Source: Paraburkholderia sp.
GTDB taxonomy: Bacteria > Pseudomonadota > Gammaproteobacteria > Burkholderiales > Burkholderiaceae
DNA length: 64,000 nucleotides
Direction of reading: 5' to 3'
Assembly (NCBI GenBank): GCA_004322045.1
Contig: SCRN01000028.1
Coordinates: 1-64,000 of the forward strand
A program made the position numbers and the translations under genes. Of the stretch, positions 25,483-35,121 are shown piece by piece (position 1 is the stretch's first letter; each line of letters begins with the position of its first letter). The notes under the pieces are model-generated. The model was given only the letters and a program-made list of their open reading frames with translations, was not told the DNA's origin and made no database searches.

Positions 25483-26127
25483 ATGCGTACGACCGAGATG
25501 ACGATTTCGAGTGACTTCGTCGCCCTTCAGGGCCTGGTATGCGTGCCGGACGGCGCGCAGGGCATCGTCGTCTTTGCGCACGGCAGTGGCAGTAGCCGCT
25601 TGAGCCCTCGCAACCAGGAAGTGGCAAGCATCTTGCAGCACGCCGGTCTCGCGACCTTGCTCTTCGATCTGCTGACAGCCGACGAGCATGCGCATGACGC
25701 GGTATCGGCCGAATATCGATTCAATATCCCGTTGCTTGGCCGCCGTCTATCGGGCGCACTAGATTGGCTGATGACGCAGCCCGCGTTGGCCCCGCTCAAC
25801 GTTGGGCTGTTCGGGGCAAGTACCGGTGCGGCGGCGGCGTTGTGTGCGGCAGCGGAGCGCCCGGCTCAGGTGCGCGCCGTCGTATCGCGCGGCGGGCGGC
25901 CGGATCTCGCGCGCGAAGCCCTGCCGCTCGTTACGGCGCCGACGTTATTGATCGTGGGCGAACTGGACACGGAAGTCATCCGGCTCAATCGGCTCGCTGC
26001 CGCCCACCTCGCCTGCGAACACGAGCTTGTCATCGTGCCGGGCGCCACCCATTTGTTTGAAGAACCGGGCAAGCTCGATGAAGCCGCGCGCCTCGCAGCC
26101 GAATGGTTCTCGCGGTGGCTCGTCTAG
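25483..26127 (+). CDS. Alpha/beta hydrolase (dienelactone-hydrolase-like)
   Basis: A 214-residue hydrolase from the ATG at 25483, preceded by AAGGAG. The oxyanion region is VFAHGSGSSRLSPRN; the nucleophile serine is in GASTGAAAAL; the aspartate is near VGELDTEV and the histidine in GATHLFEEPG. Proteins of this kind are common next to phosphoribosyltransferases and stress proteins; the natural substrate is unknown. An FNR-like box lies 95 bp upstream, placing it at the left edge of the putative low-oxygen island. Confidence 0.88.
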   Translation: MRTTEMTISSDFVALQGLVCVPDGAQGIVVFAHGSGSSRLSPRNQEVASILQHAGLATLLFDLLTADEHAHDAVSAEYRFNIPLLGRRLSGALDWLMTQPALAPLNVGLFGASTGAAAALCAAAERPAQVRAVVSRGGRPDLAREALPLVTAPTLLIVGELDTEVIRLNRLAAAHLACEHELVIVPGATHLFEEPGKLDEAARLAAEWFSRWLV

Positions 26128-26185
26128 GACGCCCCCATTCCATAGAAGAATCTCAAACGCACGATGCCGTTGGCGCACCGATGGG

Positions 26186-26199
26186 TTGATCGTCGTCAA
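26186..26199. promoter_or_regulatory. FNR/Anr-like box upstream of first BON gene
   Basis: TTGATCGTCGTCAA, a full match to TTGAY-N4-RTCAA, 84 bp before the first BON-domain gene. Confidence 0.72.
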
Positions 26200-26282
26200 T
26201 ACGCAAACTTCCCGATCTCTCAAGATTTCATTATCGAAACTGTCTTCGGCTTGCAGCAGTCGAGCTTACAGCGGAGCAACCG

Positions 26283-26933
26283 ATGAAATCCGACGAACAA
26301 TTGAGGCAGGACGCGATCGACGAACTGCATTGGGACCCGGCGGTCGACCCGTCGCAGATCGAGGTCACCGTGCATGACCGTATCGTGACGTTGAGCGGCA
26401 GCGTGCCGAGCTACGCCAATAAGATCGCCGTTGAAAAGGCGATTCAGCGAATGAAGGACGTCAAGGCCTTCGTCATCGAACTGGCCGTGAAGGCGCCGCC
26501 CGACGAAGTGCGTTCCGACTCGCTCGTTGCGGATTCCGTGCTCGCGGTCCTCGGTGCGACCGAAGGCTTGCCGCCGCATGCGATCGGCGTGACCGTGCAG
26601 CGCGGCTGCGTCACCTTGACGGGCGAACTCGATTCCGGTTACCAGCGTCGCGCAGCCGAAATCGCGGCCGGGCGCACCCGCGGTGTCGTCGGCATCGTCA
26701 ACAAAATCCGAGTTCGCACCGAAGCCGATCCGGCTCAGATTCGAGAAAAGATCGAGGCGGCGCTCGAGCGCCGTGCGCACGCCCAGGCCGCAAAGCTCGA
26801 TATCGACGTGCGCGAGGGCGTCGTCACCCTCAATGGGACCGTCGGGTCGCTGGCGGAGCGGCGCACTGCCGAGGGCGTGGCATGGCATACGCACGGCGTG
26901 CGCGACGTCGTCAACCGCTTGATCGTCGCTTAA
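26283..26933 (+). CDS. Triple BON-domain protein (first of tandem pair)
   Basis: A 216-residue protein of three BON repeats, each of about 65 residues with the pattern V-x-V-x-x-G-x-V-T-L-x-G-x-V (IEVTVHDRIVTLSGSV; IGVTVQRGCVTLTGEL; LDIDVREGVVTLNGTV). BON domains bind phospholipid or protein surfaces. There is no signal peptide, so it is probably cytoplasmic or membrane-associated. A very similar paralogue follows 156 bp downstream. Proteins like this belong to the low-oxygen-activated locus of Burkholderia; an FNR-like box precedes this one. Confidence 0.9.
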   Translation: MKSDEQLRQDAIDELHWDPAVDPSQIEVTVHDRIVTLSGSVPSYANKIAVEKAIQRMKDVKAFVIELAVKAPPDEVRSDSLVADSVLAVLGATEGLPPHAIGVTVQRGCVTLTGELDSGYQRRAAEIAAGRTRGVVGIVNKIRVRTEADPAQIREKIEAALERRAHAQAAKLDIDVREGVVTLNGTVGSLAERRTAEGVAWHTHGVRDVVNRLIVA

Positions 26934-26996
26934 ACGCAGACAAATCGCTTGGCGCACGTATCGGCGGCCGGATGAAGCGCGGTAGTCATCGACTCC

Positions 26997-27010
26997 TTGA
27001 CGCAGGTCAG
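26997..27010. promoter_or_regulatory. FNR/Anr-like box between the two BON genes
   Basis: TTGACGCAGGTCAG, one mismatch (final base) from TTGAY-N4-RTCAA, about 80 bp upstream of the second BON gene. Confidence 0.6.
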
Positions 27011-27089
27011 AGCGTTTCGCGGGCAATACGTAAAGATGGATTGAATGCAGCCCGAAGCTGCGCTATCGAGACGACCCACGAGGTGTGCG

Positions 27090-27740
27090 ATGAAGACAGA
27101 CAAGCAGTTGAAGCAGGAAGTCGAGGAAGAGCTCGAGTACGATCCCGCGGTCGACGTCGCGGACATCGGAGTCGAGGTGAACGACCGGATCGTGACTTTG
27201 TCCGGGCATCCGACGAGCTATGCCGAAAAACTCGCGGCCGAGCAAGCGGCGCAGCGGGTCTCAGGCGTGAAGGCCGTCGTCGTGGAAATGGAAGTGCGGT
27301 TGCCCAGCTCGGATCAGCACACGGACGAAGACACGGCAAGCGCCGTGCGCGCCATGTTGCGCTGGATGGTGGGTCTGTCCGAAGAAGCCGTCAAAGTGCA
27401 GGTCGAGAAGGGGTGGGTCACGCTGCGCGGCAACGTGCCGAGCGCGCACCTGTCGCACCTCGCCGAGCGCACGGTCGGTCATATGCGCGGCGTGGCCGGC
27501 GTCTCCAACCTCATCGACGTCAACGCTGGACAGACGGAACACGATCTGGCGGAGAGGATCAGTCGTGCCCTGCAACGTCATGCCGAACGCGAGGCGAAGC
27601 ACATCGAGATCAAGGTGCATGAGGGTACCGTCACGCTGACGGGCACCGTGGGCTCGTTGGCCGAACGTGCAGCTGCGCGCGGCGCGGCCTGGGCGGCACG
27701 AGGCGTGCATGCAGTCATCGACGACCTCGACGTTCAGTGA
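27090..27740 (+). CDS. Triple BON-domain protein (second of tandem pair)
   Basis: A 216-residue paralogue of the preceding gene, same length and domain order: IGVEVNDRIVTLSGHP; VKVQVEKGWVTLRGNV; IEIKVHEGTVTLTGTVGSLAE. The ATG at 27090 is chosen because it matches the start of the paralogue (MKTDKQLKQEVEEELEYDPAVD against MKSDEQLRQDAIDELHWDPAVD). It has its own FNR-like box and is followed by the ftsH-like gene after 52 bp, so it may head the ftsH2-pfkB-lon operon. Confidence 0.9.
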   Translation: MKTDKQLKQEVEEELEYDPAVDVADIGVEVNDRIVTLSGHPTSYAEKLAAEQAAQRVSGVKAVVVEMEVRLPSSDQHTDEDTASAVRAMLRWMVGLSEEAVKVQVEKGWVTLRGNVPSAHLSHLAERTVGHMRGVAGVSNLIDVNAGQTEHDLAERISRALQRHAEREAKHIEIKVHEGTVTLTGTVGSLAERAAARGAAWAARGVHAVIDDLDVQ

Positions 27741-27792
27741 AATGAGGTCGCAACGCGGGTAGGCGCCGGCAAACGGCGAATCGAGCTCACCG

Positions 27793-29712
27793 ATGGAACC
27801 GAAGAAGTCCGACTCGATCAGCACCATCATCACGATGGTGCTCGTCACGCTCATCGCGATGCAGGTGCTGATGGTGGCGCTGCGCAGCGCGGCGGTCACC
27901 ATCGCTTACAGCGATTTTCAGCGTCTCGTGGCCGCACATGCCGTCGACAACCTCGAGATCGGTTCGACCGAAATCACAGGCGTCGTGCAGATGAGCGCGG
28001 CCTCCAAGGTCTTGGGGGCCTCGGATGCGGCGGCGCTCGATAAAGCCGGTGCGCCGTGGCGCTTTTCGACCACGCGCGTGGCCGATGACCGGCTCGTCGA
28101 GCGTTTATCGAGCGCGGGCATTCGCTATCGGGGCGTGGTCGAGTCGAACTGGCTGGGCACGCTGTTGTCGTGGATCGCCCCGGTGCTCATCCTCGTCGTC
28201 GCATGGAACTTCTTTTTGAAGCGCGGCGGGGCCGCGCAAGACTTCATGGGCATCGGCAAGAGCCGGCCCCAGGTTTACATGCAGAAGGCGACCGGCATTT
28301 CATTCGACGATATCGCCGGCATCGACGAGGCCAAGGCCGAGTTGCAGCAGATCGTCGAGTTTCTACGCAACGCCGAACGCTACCGGCGGCTAGGCGGCAA
28401 GATCCCCAAAGGCGTGTTGATCGTCGGCGCGCCCGGTACCGGCAAGACCTTGCTGGCCAAAGCGGTAGCCGGCGAGGCATCGGTGCCGTTCTTCTCGATC
28501 AGCGGGTCGGCTTTCGTCGAGATGTTCGTCGGCGTGGGCGCCGCGCGCGTGCGCGATTTATTCAAACAGGCCCAGCAATCGGCCCCCTGCATCGTTTTTA
28601 TCGACGAACTGGACGCGCTAGGCAAGGTGCGCGGCGCAAGCGTGACATCGGGCAACGACGAACGCGAGCAGACGCTCAATCAACTGCTGGTGGAGATGGA
28701 TGGGTTCGAGCCGAACTCGGGCGTCATCATCATGGCAGCGACGAATCGGCCTGAAATTCTCGATCCGGCATTGCTCAGGCCGGGGCGGTTCGATCGGCAC
28801 ATCGCGATCGACCGGCCAGATCTGATCGGACGCCGGCAAATCCTCGCCGTCCATATGAAGCACGTGAAGCTCGCGGCGGACGTCGACGTCGCCGAACTGG
28901 CTTCGCGCACGCCGGGATTCGTCGGCGCCGATCTTGCCAACGTGGTCAACGAAGCGGCGCTGCATGCTGCCGAGCTCGAGAAGGACGCGATCGAGATGTC
29001 CGATTTCGATGAGGCGATCGATCGCGCGATGGCGGGGATGGAGCGCAAGAGCCGCGTGATGAACGAGCAGGAGAAGGTGACCATCGCCTATCACGAGGCC
29101 GGCCACGCACTGGTCGCGCAGAGCCGCGCGCACTGCGATCCGGTCAAGAAGGTGTCCATCATTCCTCGTGGCGTAGCGGCGCTCGGCTATACGCAGCAGG
29201 TGCCGACCGAGGACCGCTATGTTTTGCGCGAAAGCGAATTGCTCGACAGGCTCGATGCGCTGCTGGGTGGGCGCGTGGCGGAAGAAATCGTCTTCAACGA
29301 TGTTTCCACCGGGGCCGAAAACGACCTCGAGCGCGCGACGGTCATGGCCCGCCATATGATCGAACGTTGCGGTATGAACGAGCGGCTTGGCCTCGCCACG
29401 GTGAACTCGGGCACGACGCCGCTCGGCGTCGATGGCGTGCGGTATAGCGAAAACACGGCGCAACTCGTGGACGAAGAGGTGCGGCGGCTGCTCAAGGAGG
29501 CGCATGACCGGGTCGTGAAGACATTGACCGAGCGGCGTGCGCTGCTCGAGCGGATTGCGCAGCGTCTGCTGGAGCACGAGGTGCTCGATCGTGAATCTCT
29601 GATGCGGCTGATCGAAGAACCCGTGCAGGAGCAGGCAGGCGCGGGCGCCGAGCCCGTCGTTGGCGCATCGTCGGCCGAGCACGGCGACAAGGCGCCGTCC
29701 GCGCTGGCCTAG
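27793..29712 (+). CDS. ftsH: ATP-dependent zinc metalloprotease FtsH (second-type paralogue)
   Basis: A 639-residue membrane AAA+ protease. Two N-terminal transmembrane helices (about 11-30 and 125-142) flank a short periplasmic domain. Walker A is GAPGTGKT near residue 212, Walker B is [12 protein letters not shown], and the zinc site HEAGH lies near residue 434 with a third ligand in the ENDLERAT region. FtsH degrades damaged or regulatory membrane and cytosolic proteins. Its setting, between BON genes and a Lon-like protease in an FNR-box island, suggests an additional stress copy rather than the housekeeping one. Confidence 0.94.
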   Translation: MEPKKSDSISTIITMVLVTLIAMQVLMVALRSAAVTIAYSDFQRLVAAHAVDNLEIGSTEITGVVQMSAASKVLGASDAAALDKAGAPWRFSTTRVADDRLVERLSSAGIRYRGVVESNWLGTLLSWIAPVLILVVAWNFFLKRGGAAQDFMGIGKSRPQVYMQKATGISFDDIAGIDEAKAELQQIVEFLRNAERYRRLGGKIPKGVLIVGAPGTGKTLLAKAVAGEASVPFFSISGSAFVEMFVGVGAARVRDLFKQAQQSAPCIVFIDELDALGKVRGASVTSGNDEREQTLNQLLVEMDGFEPNSGVIIMAATNRPEILDPALLRPGRFDRHIAIDRPDLIGRRQILAVHMKHVKLAADVDVAELASRTPGFVGADLANVVNEAALHAAELEKDAIEMSDFDEAIDRAMAGMERKSRVMNEQEKVTIAYHEAGHALVAQSRAHCDPVKKVSIIPRGVAALGYTQQVPTEDRYVLRESELLDRLDALLGGRVAEEIVFNDVSTGAENDLERATVMARHMIERCGMNERLGLATVNSGTTPLGVDGVRYSENTAQLVDEEVRRLLKEAHDRVVKTLTERRALLERIAQRLLEHEVLDRESLMRLIEEPVQEQAGAGAEPVVGASSAEHGDKAPSALA

Positions 29713-29742
29713 CGGTCAACCGGGCGCACTCGGAACCCGAAC

Positions 29743-30690
29743 ATGGTCGACATCGTCACCCTCACCCTCAACCCCAGCGTCGACGTGTCGCTGTCGGTGG
29801 AGCGCCTGGTCGATACGGTGAAGCTTAGGTGCTCGCAGCCTCGCAAAGACCCGGGCGGGGGCGGCATCAACGTGGCGCGCGTGCTGAAGCGGCTCGGAAG
29901 CGATTGCCTTGCGATCTATCTTGCCGGCGGTTCGGCCGGTGACTATCTAGGCGGGTTGCTCGCCGCGGAGCAGTTGCAGACGAAGCGCGTCGCTATCCGG
30001 GCGGAAACGCGAGAAAACGTTACGGTGCTGGAGACATCGACGCTTCGCGAGTATCGCTTCGTCATGCCGGGCCCGACGGTGTCCGAGTTGGAATGGCGCC
30101 GTTGTCTCGACGCGCTCGAAGCGATCGATCCCCCGCCGCGCTATGTCGTTGCAAGCGGCTCTCTGCCGCCCGGCGTGCCCACGGATTTTTATGCGCGCGT
30201 CGCCCGATGGGCTCATAAGGCGGGCGTTGCGATGGTGCTCGATGCTTCCGGCGAGGCCCTCGCCGCCGCGCTCGAGGTGGGTGTGTTTCTGTTCAAGCCG
30301 AGTCTGGACGAGCTGCGCGGGCTCAGCGAGGGACCGCTCGCGACGCGGGCGCAGTGGCGCGAAGCGGCGCAGCGCTTGGTGCAGCGTGGCTGCGCGCACA
30401 AGGTCGCGCTCTCGGTCGGCGGGCGCGGTGCCATATTGGCGACGCAGAGCGATGTCGTGCAGCTGCCCGCAGTGCCGGTGACGGTCGTCAGCGCCGTCGG
30501 CGCGGGCGACAGCTTTCTTGCGGCGATGATTTGGGCGATCGACCACGAAGCGAGTTCCGAGGAAGCATTGCGCTACGCGATCGCGGCCGGCAGCGCGGCG
30601 GTGACGAACCCGGGAACGACGCTTTGCGATCCGACCGACGTCGTTCGTCTCTACCATGATTCGCTCGCACTCGCTGCGATTGAGGATTGA
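29743..30690 (+). CDS. PfkB-family sugar kinase (phosphofructokinase type)
   Basis: A 315-residue ribokinase-fold enzyme. LTLNPSVDVSLSV at the start and DPGGGGINVARVLKRLG are the substrate site of the 1-phosphofructokinase/6-phosphofructokinase-2/tagatose-6-phosphate kinase group. SAVGAGDSFLAAM holds the anion hole and the catalytic aspartate near residue 256. It would phosphorylate fructose-6-phosphate or fructose-1-phosphate with ATP. In a low-oxygen island, glycolytic use is plausible, because most Burkholderia lack the classical PfkA. It is 30 bp after ftsH and nearly abuts the lon-like gene. Confidence 0.88.
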   Translation: MVDIVTLTLNPSVDVSLSVERLVDTVKLRCSQPRKDPGGGGINVARVLKRLGSDCLAIYLAGGSAGDYLGGLLAAEQLQTKRVAIRAETRENVTVLETSTLREYRFVMPGPTVSELEWRRCLDALEAIDPPPRYVVASGSLPPGVPTDFYARVARWAHKAGVAMVLDASGEALAAALEVGVFLFKPSLDELRGLSEGPLATRAQWREAAQRLVQRGCAHKVALSVGGRGAILATQSDVVQLPAVPVTVVSAVGAGDSFLAAMIWAIDHEASSEEALRYAIAAGSAAVTNPGTTLCDPTDVVRLYHDSLALAAIED

Positions 30691-30704
30691 GGATCGATTT
30701 CACC

Positions 30705-33155
30705 ATGACCGCTGGACCCAGACTAGCTCCCGAACTTCTGCGCCGTGCAGGCGACCTCCAGCAACTGGATTTCGGCACGACCGACGAACTGGCCGAGCTC
30801 GACGACATCGTTGGGCAAGCCCGCGCGGTTGAAGCGATTCGCTTCGGCTTGGGCATGGCGCATGATGGATACAACTTGTTCGTACTGGGTCGCACGGGCG
30901 CCGGCAAGCGCACTGTACTCAATCAATTCTTGGCCGAGCGAGCGAAAGCGGAAGCGACCCCTGACGGCTGGTGCTATATCAATAACTTCGCGCAGCCGCA
31001 CAAGCCGCATGCGATCCGTTTGCCTCCCGGTCGAGCCAGTGCATTGCGGCGAGAGATGAGCCAACTCGTCGACGATTTGAAAGCGGCGATTCCGGCCACC
31101 TTCGAAGGGGAGGCATATCGGGCGGCCGCGGAACAGATCGACGCAGCGTTTGCATCGAAGGAAGAGAAGGCATTCGGTGACCTTGGCGACGATGCAATGG
31201 CGCGGCACGTCGCGCTCGTGCGCACTCCGATGGGATTTTCGCTGGCGCCGATGCGCGACGGCGCGACGATGAGCCAAGAGCAGTACGAGGATCTGCCCGA
31301 GCAAGCTCGGGCGGAAATGGACGCGGCGCTGAAGGAATTCAAAGAACGACTCGAAAAACTCTTGCACCAGGTTCCTGCATGGCAGAAGGAACGGCGTGAG
31401 CAATTGCGAGCACTGAATCGCGAAACGGCGATGGCTTCCGTGGCCCGGCCGATCGCTCAAATCAAGCAGGCCTTCGCGGATCTGCCGCGCGTGCTCGAAT
31501 ATTTGGAAGCAGTCCGCGTGGACGTGCTGGATAACGTCGGGATGTTTCGGAAAGGCGAGGAGGCGAGCGAATCGCCCGGTACGCCTTCGTTCGCGCGCTA
31601 CGAGGTCAACGTTCTGCTCGACCAGGATGCGGGGCAAGGCGCGCCGCTCGTCATGCCTGACTTCCCGTCGTACCAGAACCTCGTCGGTCGCGTGGAGCAC
31701 AAGTCCCACTTCGGTACGCTGGTGACGGACTTCACTTTGATCAAGCCGGGGGATTTGCACCGCGCAAACGGTGGCTATCTGCTGCTCGAGATCGACAAAG
31801 TGTTGCGCCAACCGTTCGCATGGGAGGCAATCAAGCGGGCGTTGCTGAAACACGAGGTGCGCATCGAGTCGATCGCCGAAATGTTCAGCCTGGTCAGCAC
31901 GGTGTCGCTCGAGCCCGATCCCGTGCCGCTCGACGTCAAGGTGATCTTGTTCGGGGAGCGCTGGCTCTATTACTTGCTGTTCGAGATGGACCCCGATTTC
32001 GGGGCGCTGTTCAAGGTCCCCGCGGATTTCGAAGACGATTTGCGACGCGATGATCAAGGCCAGGCGCGCGTTGCGCATCTAATCGCGTCGGTCGCCAGGC
32101 GGCATGCGCTGTTGCCGCTGGAGCGCGCCGCGGTCATGCGCGTTTTGGAGCAGCAGGCGCGCCATGCGGGCGATGCGCAGAAGCTGTCGCTGCATGTCGG
32201 GCAGATCGCGGACTTGCTCAAAGAGGCGGATTTCCACGCGCGGGCACGCGGCGCCAACCTCGTGCGGCGCGAAGACGTGCAGCGTGCCGTCGATGCTCAG
32301 ATCGCAAGGACCGATCGAATTCGTGCGCGCATGCAGGAAGAGATGTTGCGCGGCACGCTTTTGATCGACAGCGACGGCGCGAAGGTAGGTCAAGTCAATG
32401 GCCTATCGGTGATACAACTGGGAGGGATCGCCTTCGGCCAGCCTTCGAGAATTACCGCGCGCACGCGTCTGGGCGAAGGAGAGGTGGTGGATATTCAGCG
32501 CGAGGCGAAGCTCGGCGGTTCGATTCATTCGAAGGCCGTGCTCATTCTCACGTCGTTTTTGACCGCGCGGTATTCGAGCGGCCGCGTGCCTTGTTTGTCG
32601 GGCAGCGTCGCTTTCGAGCAGACTTATGGAGAAGTCGAGGGCGACAGCGCGTCGGTGGCGGAACTGTGCGCGTTGTTGTCGTCGCTGGCCGACGTCCCAA
32701 TCAAGCAATCGCTGGCGGTGACGGGTTCCATCGATCAATGCGGCCAGGTGCAGGCGATCGGCGGGGTCAACGAGAAGATCGAGGGCTTCTTCGATCTGTG
32801 CCGAGCGCGGGGGCTGACGGGCGAACAAGGCGTCGTGATTCCGCAGGCGAACGTCAAGCATTTAATGTTGCGCGAAGACGTGGTCGACGCAGCGGCCGCC
32901 GGCCGATTCCACATTTACGCGGTGTCGACGGTGGACGAAGCGATCGAAAGACTCACCGGTGTCGAGGCGGGCGAGGCCGATGCGCAAGGCGCCTTCCCGC
33001 GTGACAGTGTCAACGGCCTCGTATGTGCAAAGCTCGACAGTTTCGCGCATATGCGGCGCAGCTTCGCGCAGCCGATCAGAGCGGTGGCGGTCCGGTCGAG
33101 GTGGCGTGTGCTGAACGGGCATAGCCAAACGGCGGTGGGTTTCAGGCGCAAGTGA
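30705..33155 (+). CDS. Lon-family AAA+ protease (LonB/C-like)
   Basis: An 816-residue ATP-dependent protease. The ATG at 30705 is used; an in-frame TTG at 30687 overlaps the pfkB stop and is less likely. A Walker A (GRTGAGKRT) lies near residue 60, with an insertion of coiled-coil character after it, and the Walker B-like HRANGGYLLLEIDKVL comes later. The C-terminal Lon protease domain has the catalytic dyad S648 (GDSAS) and K691 (NEKIEGF). It lacks the N-terminal substrate domain of LonA. Cytoplasmic or membrane-attached quality control is the likely role. It closes the BON-ftsH-pfkB-lon run. Confidence 0.92.
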   Translation: MTAGPRLAPELLRRAGDLQQLDFGTTDELAELDDIVGQARAVEAIRFGLGMAHDGYNLFVLGRTGAGKRTVLNQFLAERAKAEATPDGWCYINNFAQPHKPHAIRLPPGRASALRREMSQLVDDLKAAIPATFEGEAYRAAAEQIDAAFASKEEKAFGDLGDDAMARHVALVRTPMGFSLAPMRDGATMSQEQYEDLPEQARAEMDAALKEFKERLEKLLHQVPAWQKERREQLRALNRETAMASVARPIAQIKQAFADLPRVLEYLEAVRVDVLDNVGMFRKGEEASESPGTPSFARYEVNVLLDQDAGQGAPLVMPDFPSYQNLVGRVEHKSHFGTLVTDFTLIKPGDLHRANGGYLLLEIDKVLRQPFAWEAIKRALLKHEVRIESIAEMFSLVSTVSLEPDPVPLDVKVILFGERWLYYLLFEMDPDFGALFKVPADFEDDLRRDDQGQARVAHLIASVARRHALLPLERAAVMRVLEQQARHAGDAQKLSLHVGQIADLLKEADFHARARGANLVRREDVQRAVDAQIARTDRIRARMQEEMLRGTLLIDSDGAKVGQVNGLSVIQLGGIAFGQPSRITARTRLGEGEVVDIQREAKLGGSIHSKAVLILTSFLTARYSSGRVPCLSGSVAFEQTYGEVEGDSASVAELCALLSSLADVPIKQSLAVTGSIDQCGQVQAIGGVNEKIEGFFDLCRARGLTGEQGVVIPQANVKHLMLREDVVDAAAAGRFHIYAVSTVDEAIERLTGVEAGEADAQGAFPRDSVNGLVCAKLDSFAHMRRSFAQPIRAVAVRSRWRVLNGHSQTAVGFRRK

Positions 33156-33165
33156 GACGCGCGCG

Positions 33166-34986
33166 CTAGCAACCAAGGCAAGGCGCATTGCGCTCGGTTC
33201 TCAGAGGGGGGCCGGACATCAGCACCGTATCGAGGGCCTTGTCGGGCCGAAATACGGTGATGCCCTTCAGCCCGGCTCGCCATGCTTGGAAAAACAAGGC
33301 TTCGATTTCGCTAGGGGCGATGGCGGACGGCACGATCACCGTCTTGGAGATCGCGGCATCGACGAAAGGCTGCAACGCGTGCAGCATCGCAACATGGTCC
33401 GATGGCGCAAGTTCACCGGCTCTGACGAAATAGGCGGGAAGCGATGCGCGGCTACCGTGCAGTTCGCGAAAGAGGCGATAGGCCCGGTTTTCGACACGAT
33501 AGGCGCGCGGCTGGTCGCCGCCGATGCGCACGCTGCGTCGGTGCACCCAGTCGAAGACCGGTTCGATGCCGCTGGAACAGTTGCCTGCGAATGCAAGACT
33601 GACGCTGCCCGCAGGCGCGAGCGAGAGCAGGTGGCTGTTGCGCAGCCCGTGCGCGGCGATCGCCTCGCGAACGAACTCGGGCAGACGCGCGGCAAAGCGG
33701 CCGGGAGCTAAAATCCGGTCGGCGTCGAACGCCGGATACGGGCCGCGTTCTTCGGCCAATGCAGAAGACGCGGCGTAGGCGTGGTCGCGCATGCACCGGA
33801 CGATCGCCGACGCGAGCGACCGTGCGTCGTCGCTGCCGTAAGCGAGGCGCATCATCGCCAGCGCGTCCGCCAATGCCGTGACGCCAACACCGATGCGACG
33901 CTTCATGCGCGCTTCGCGTTCATGCTCGGCGAGGGGCCAACGTGTCGTATCGAGCACGTTGTCGAGCATTCGCACTTGAACGCGCACGCAGTGGCCGAGC
34001 TTGGCGAAATCGAATTGGGGGGACCCGCCTGCCCCGAACGGGTGCCGCACGAACCGCGATAGATCGATCGGCCCCAGCACGCAACTGCCCCATGGTGGAA
34101 GAGGTTGCTCACCGCAAGGGTTGGTGGCTGCGATGGTTTCAATGGAACCCAGGTCATTCGCCGAGTTGATCGCGTCGACGAACAGCAGGCCCGGTTCGGC
34201 GCTGTCGCGGGCGCACTCGGCGATCGTTCGCCAAAGTTCCCGCGCCGGCAGCGTGGCATAGCACCAGTCGCCCTCGGGGAGCCGATAAGCGCCGGCCGCG
34301 AGCTGAGCGGGATTGGGCGTGGCGCGATGCCGTAGTCGCCAGTGTCCGTCGTCTTCGACGGCTCGCATGAACGCGTCCGTTACGCCGACCGACGCGTTGA
34401 ACGTGTTCCAGCGGCGGCGTCCGCGCTTGGCTTGAACGAATGTCACGAGATCGGGGTGGTCGCAGCGCAGCACGGCCATCTGCGCGCCTCGACGCGCGCC
34501 CTTGAACCGTAACGCGCGGCAGGCCTCATCGAACCGGTCGATCCAAAAACTCACGTCGCGCGCATCGTTCGCGCCTTGCTCGGCCCCCGATAAGGCAGGC
34601 GAGACGGGTGAAAAGTCGTATCCGACGCCGCCCCCCATGGCGAGTGTCACGCGAGCCGCTGCAAGTGCGCATTCGAGCTGCGCTGCCGTTACCAAGCCTG
34701 ATTCGGTAGCAGGCGGGCCGATAGGATGCACGAAGCAATTGATCATCGTCGCGTCGTGGCCGGTGCCCGCATTGGCCATGATGCGTCCGGCGCCGATTGC
34801 GCCGTCCAGCATGTTTGCATAGAACAAGCGCGCGATCGCCGTGCGTCGCGGCGGCGATTCGACAGCCGCGAGCGCGCGAGCGACGCGCTTGAACACGTGG
34901 TTGCGGGTGGTTTCGCCGGCCGCCAGATACCGGTCTGCCAATACCAATTGGCTGAGCGGCGGCGGCTCGTCGCTTGCGCGTTTCAC
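33166..34986 (-). CDS. nrdJ: Adenosylcobalamin-dependent ribonucleotide reductase (class II)
   Basis: A 606-residue class II ribonucleotide reductase, which reduces ribonucleotides without needing or being harmed by oxygen. NPCGEQPLPPWGSC contains the active-site cysteine and glutamate. The region TMINCFVHP supplies the first redox cysteine, and NCSSGIEPVFDW is conserved. The C-terminus ends CLGC, the expected mobile CxxC that takes electrons from thioredoxin. It is shorter than many class II enzymes, mainly at the C-terminal end. An FNR-like box lies about 62 bp upstream. Cobalamin genes bluB and cobB occur 20 kb away on the same replicon. Confidence 0.93.
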   Translation of the reverse strand: MKRASDEPPPLSQLVLADRYLAAGETTRNHVFKRVARALAAVESPPRRTAIARLFYANMLDGAIGAGRIMANAGTGHDATMINCFVHPIGPPATESGLVTAAQLECALAAARVTLAMGGGVGYDFSPVSPALSGAEQGANDARDVSFWIDRFDEACRALRFKGARRGAQMAVLRCDHPDLVTFVQAKRGRRRWNTFNASVGVTDAFMRAVEDDGHWRLRHRATPNPAQLAAGAYRLPEGDWCYATLPARELWRTIAECARDSAEPGLLFVDAINSANDLGSIETIAATNPCGEQPLPPWGSCVLGPIDLSRFVRHPFGAGGSPQFDFAKLGHCVRVQVRMLDNVLDTTRWPLAEHEREARMKRRIGVGVTALADALAMMRLAYGSDDARSLASAIVRCMRDHAYAASSALAEERGPYPAFDADRILAPGRFAARLPEFVREAIAAHGLRNSHLLSLAPAGSVSLAFAGNCSSGIEPVFDWVHRRSVRIGGDQPRAYRVENRAYRLFRELHGSRASLPAYFVRAGELAPSDHVAMLHALQPFVDAAISKTVIVPSAIAPSEIEALFFQAWRAGLKGITVFRPDKALDTVLMSGPPLRTERNAPCLGC

Positions 34987-35047
34987 GGCCGTCCGTCACA
35001 AGTTCGTTATCGATCCAGTCAGGTTAGCTTTCGGCTGCCGGGGCGTG

Positions 35048-35061
35048 ATGACATGGGTCAA
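35048..35061. promoter_or_regulatory. FNR/Anr-like box upstream of nrdJ
   Basis: ATGACATGGGTCAA, first base off from TTGAY-N4-RTCAA. It lies 62-75 bp upstream of the nrdJ start. Confidence 0.5.
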
Positions 35062-35121
35062 GGGCAGACGGCGCGGCCGCCATCTTCCACCGATCCAAGG
35101 CTCATCTGCAACTTGCCGCGA

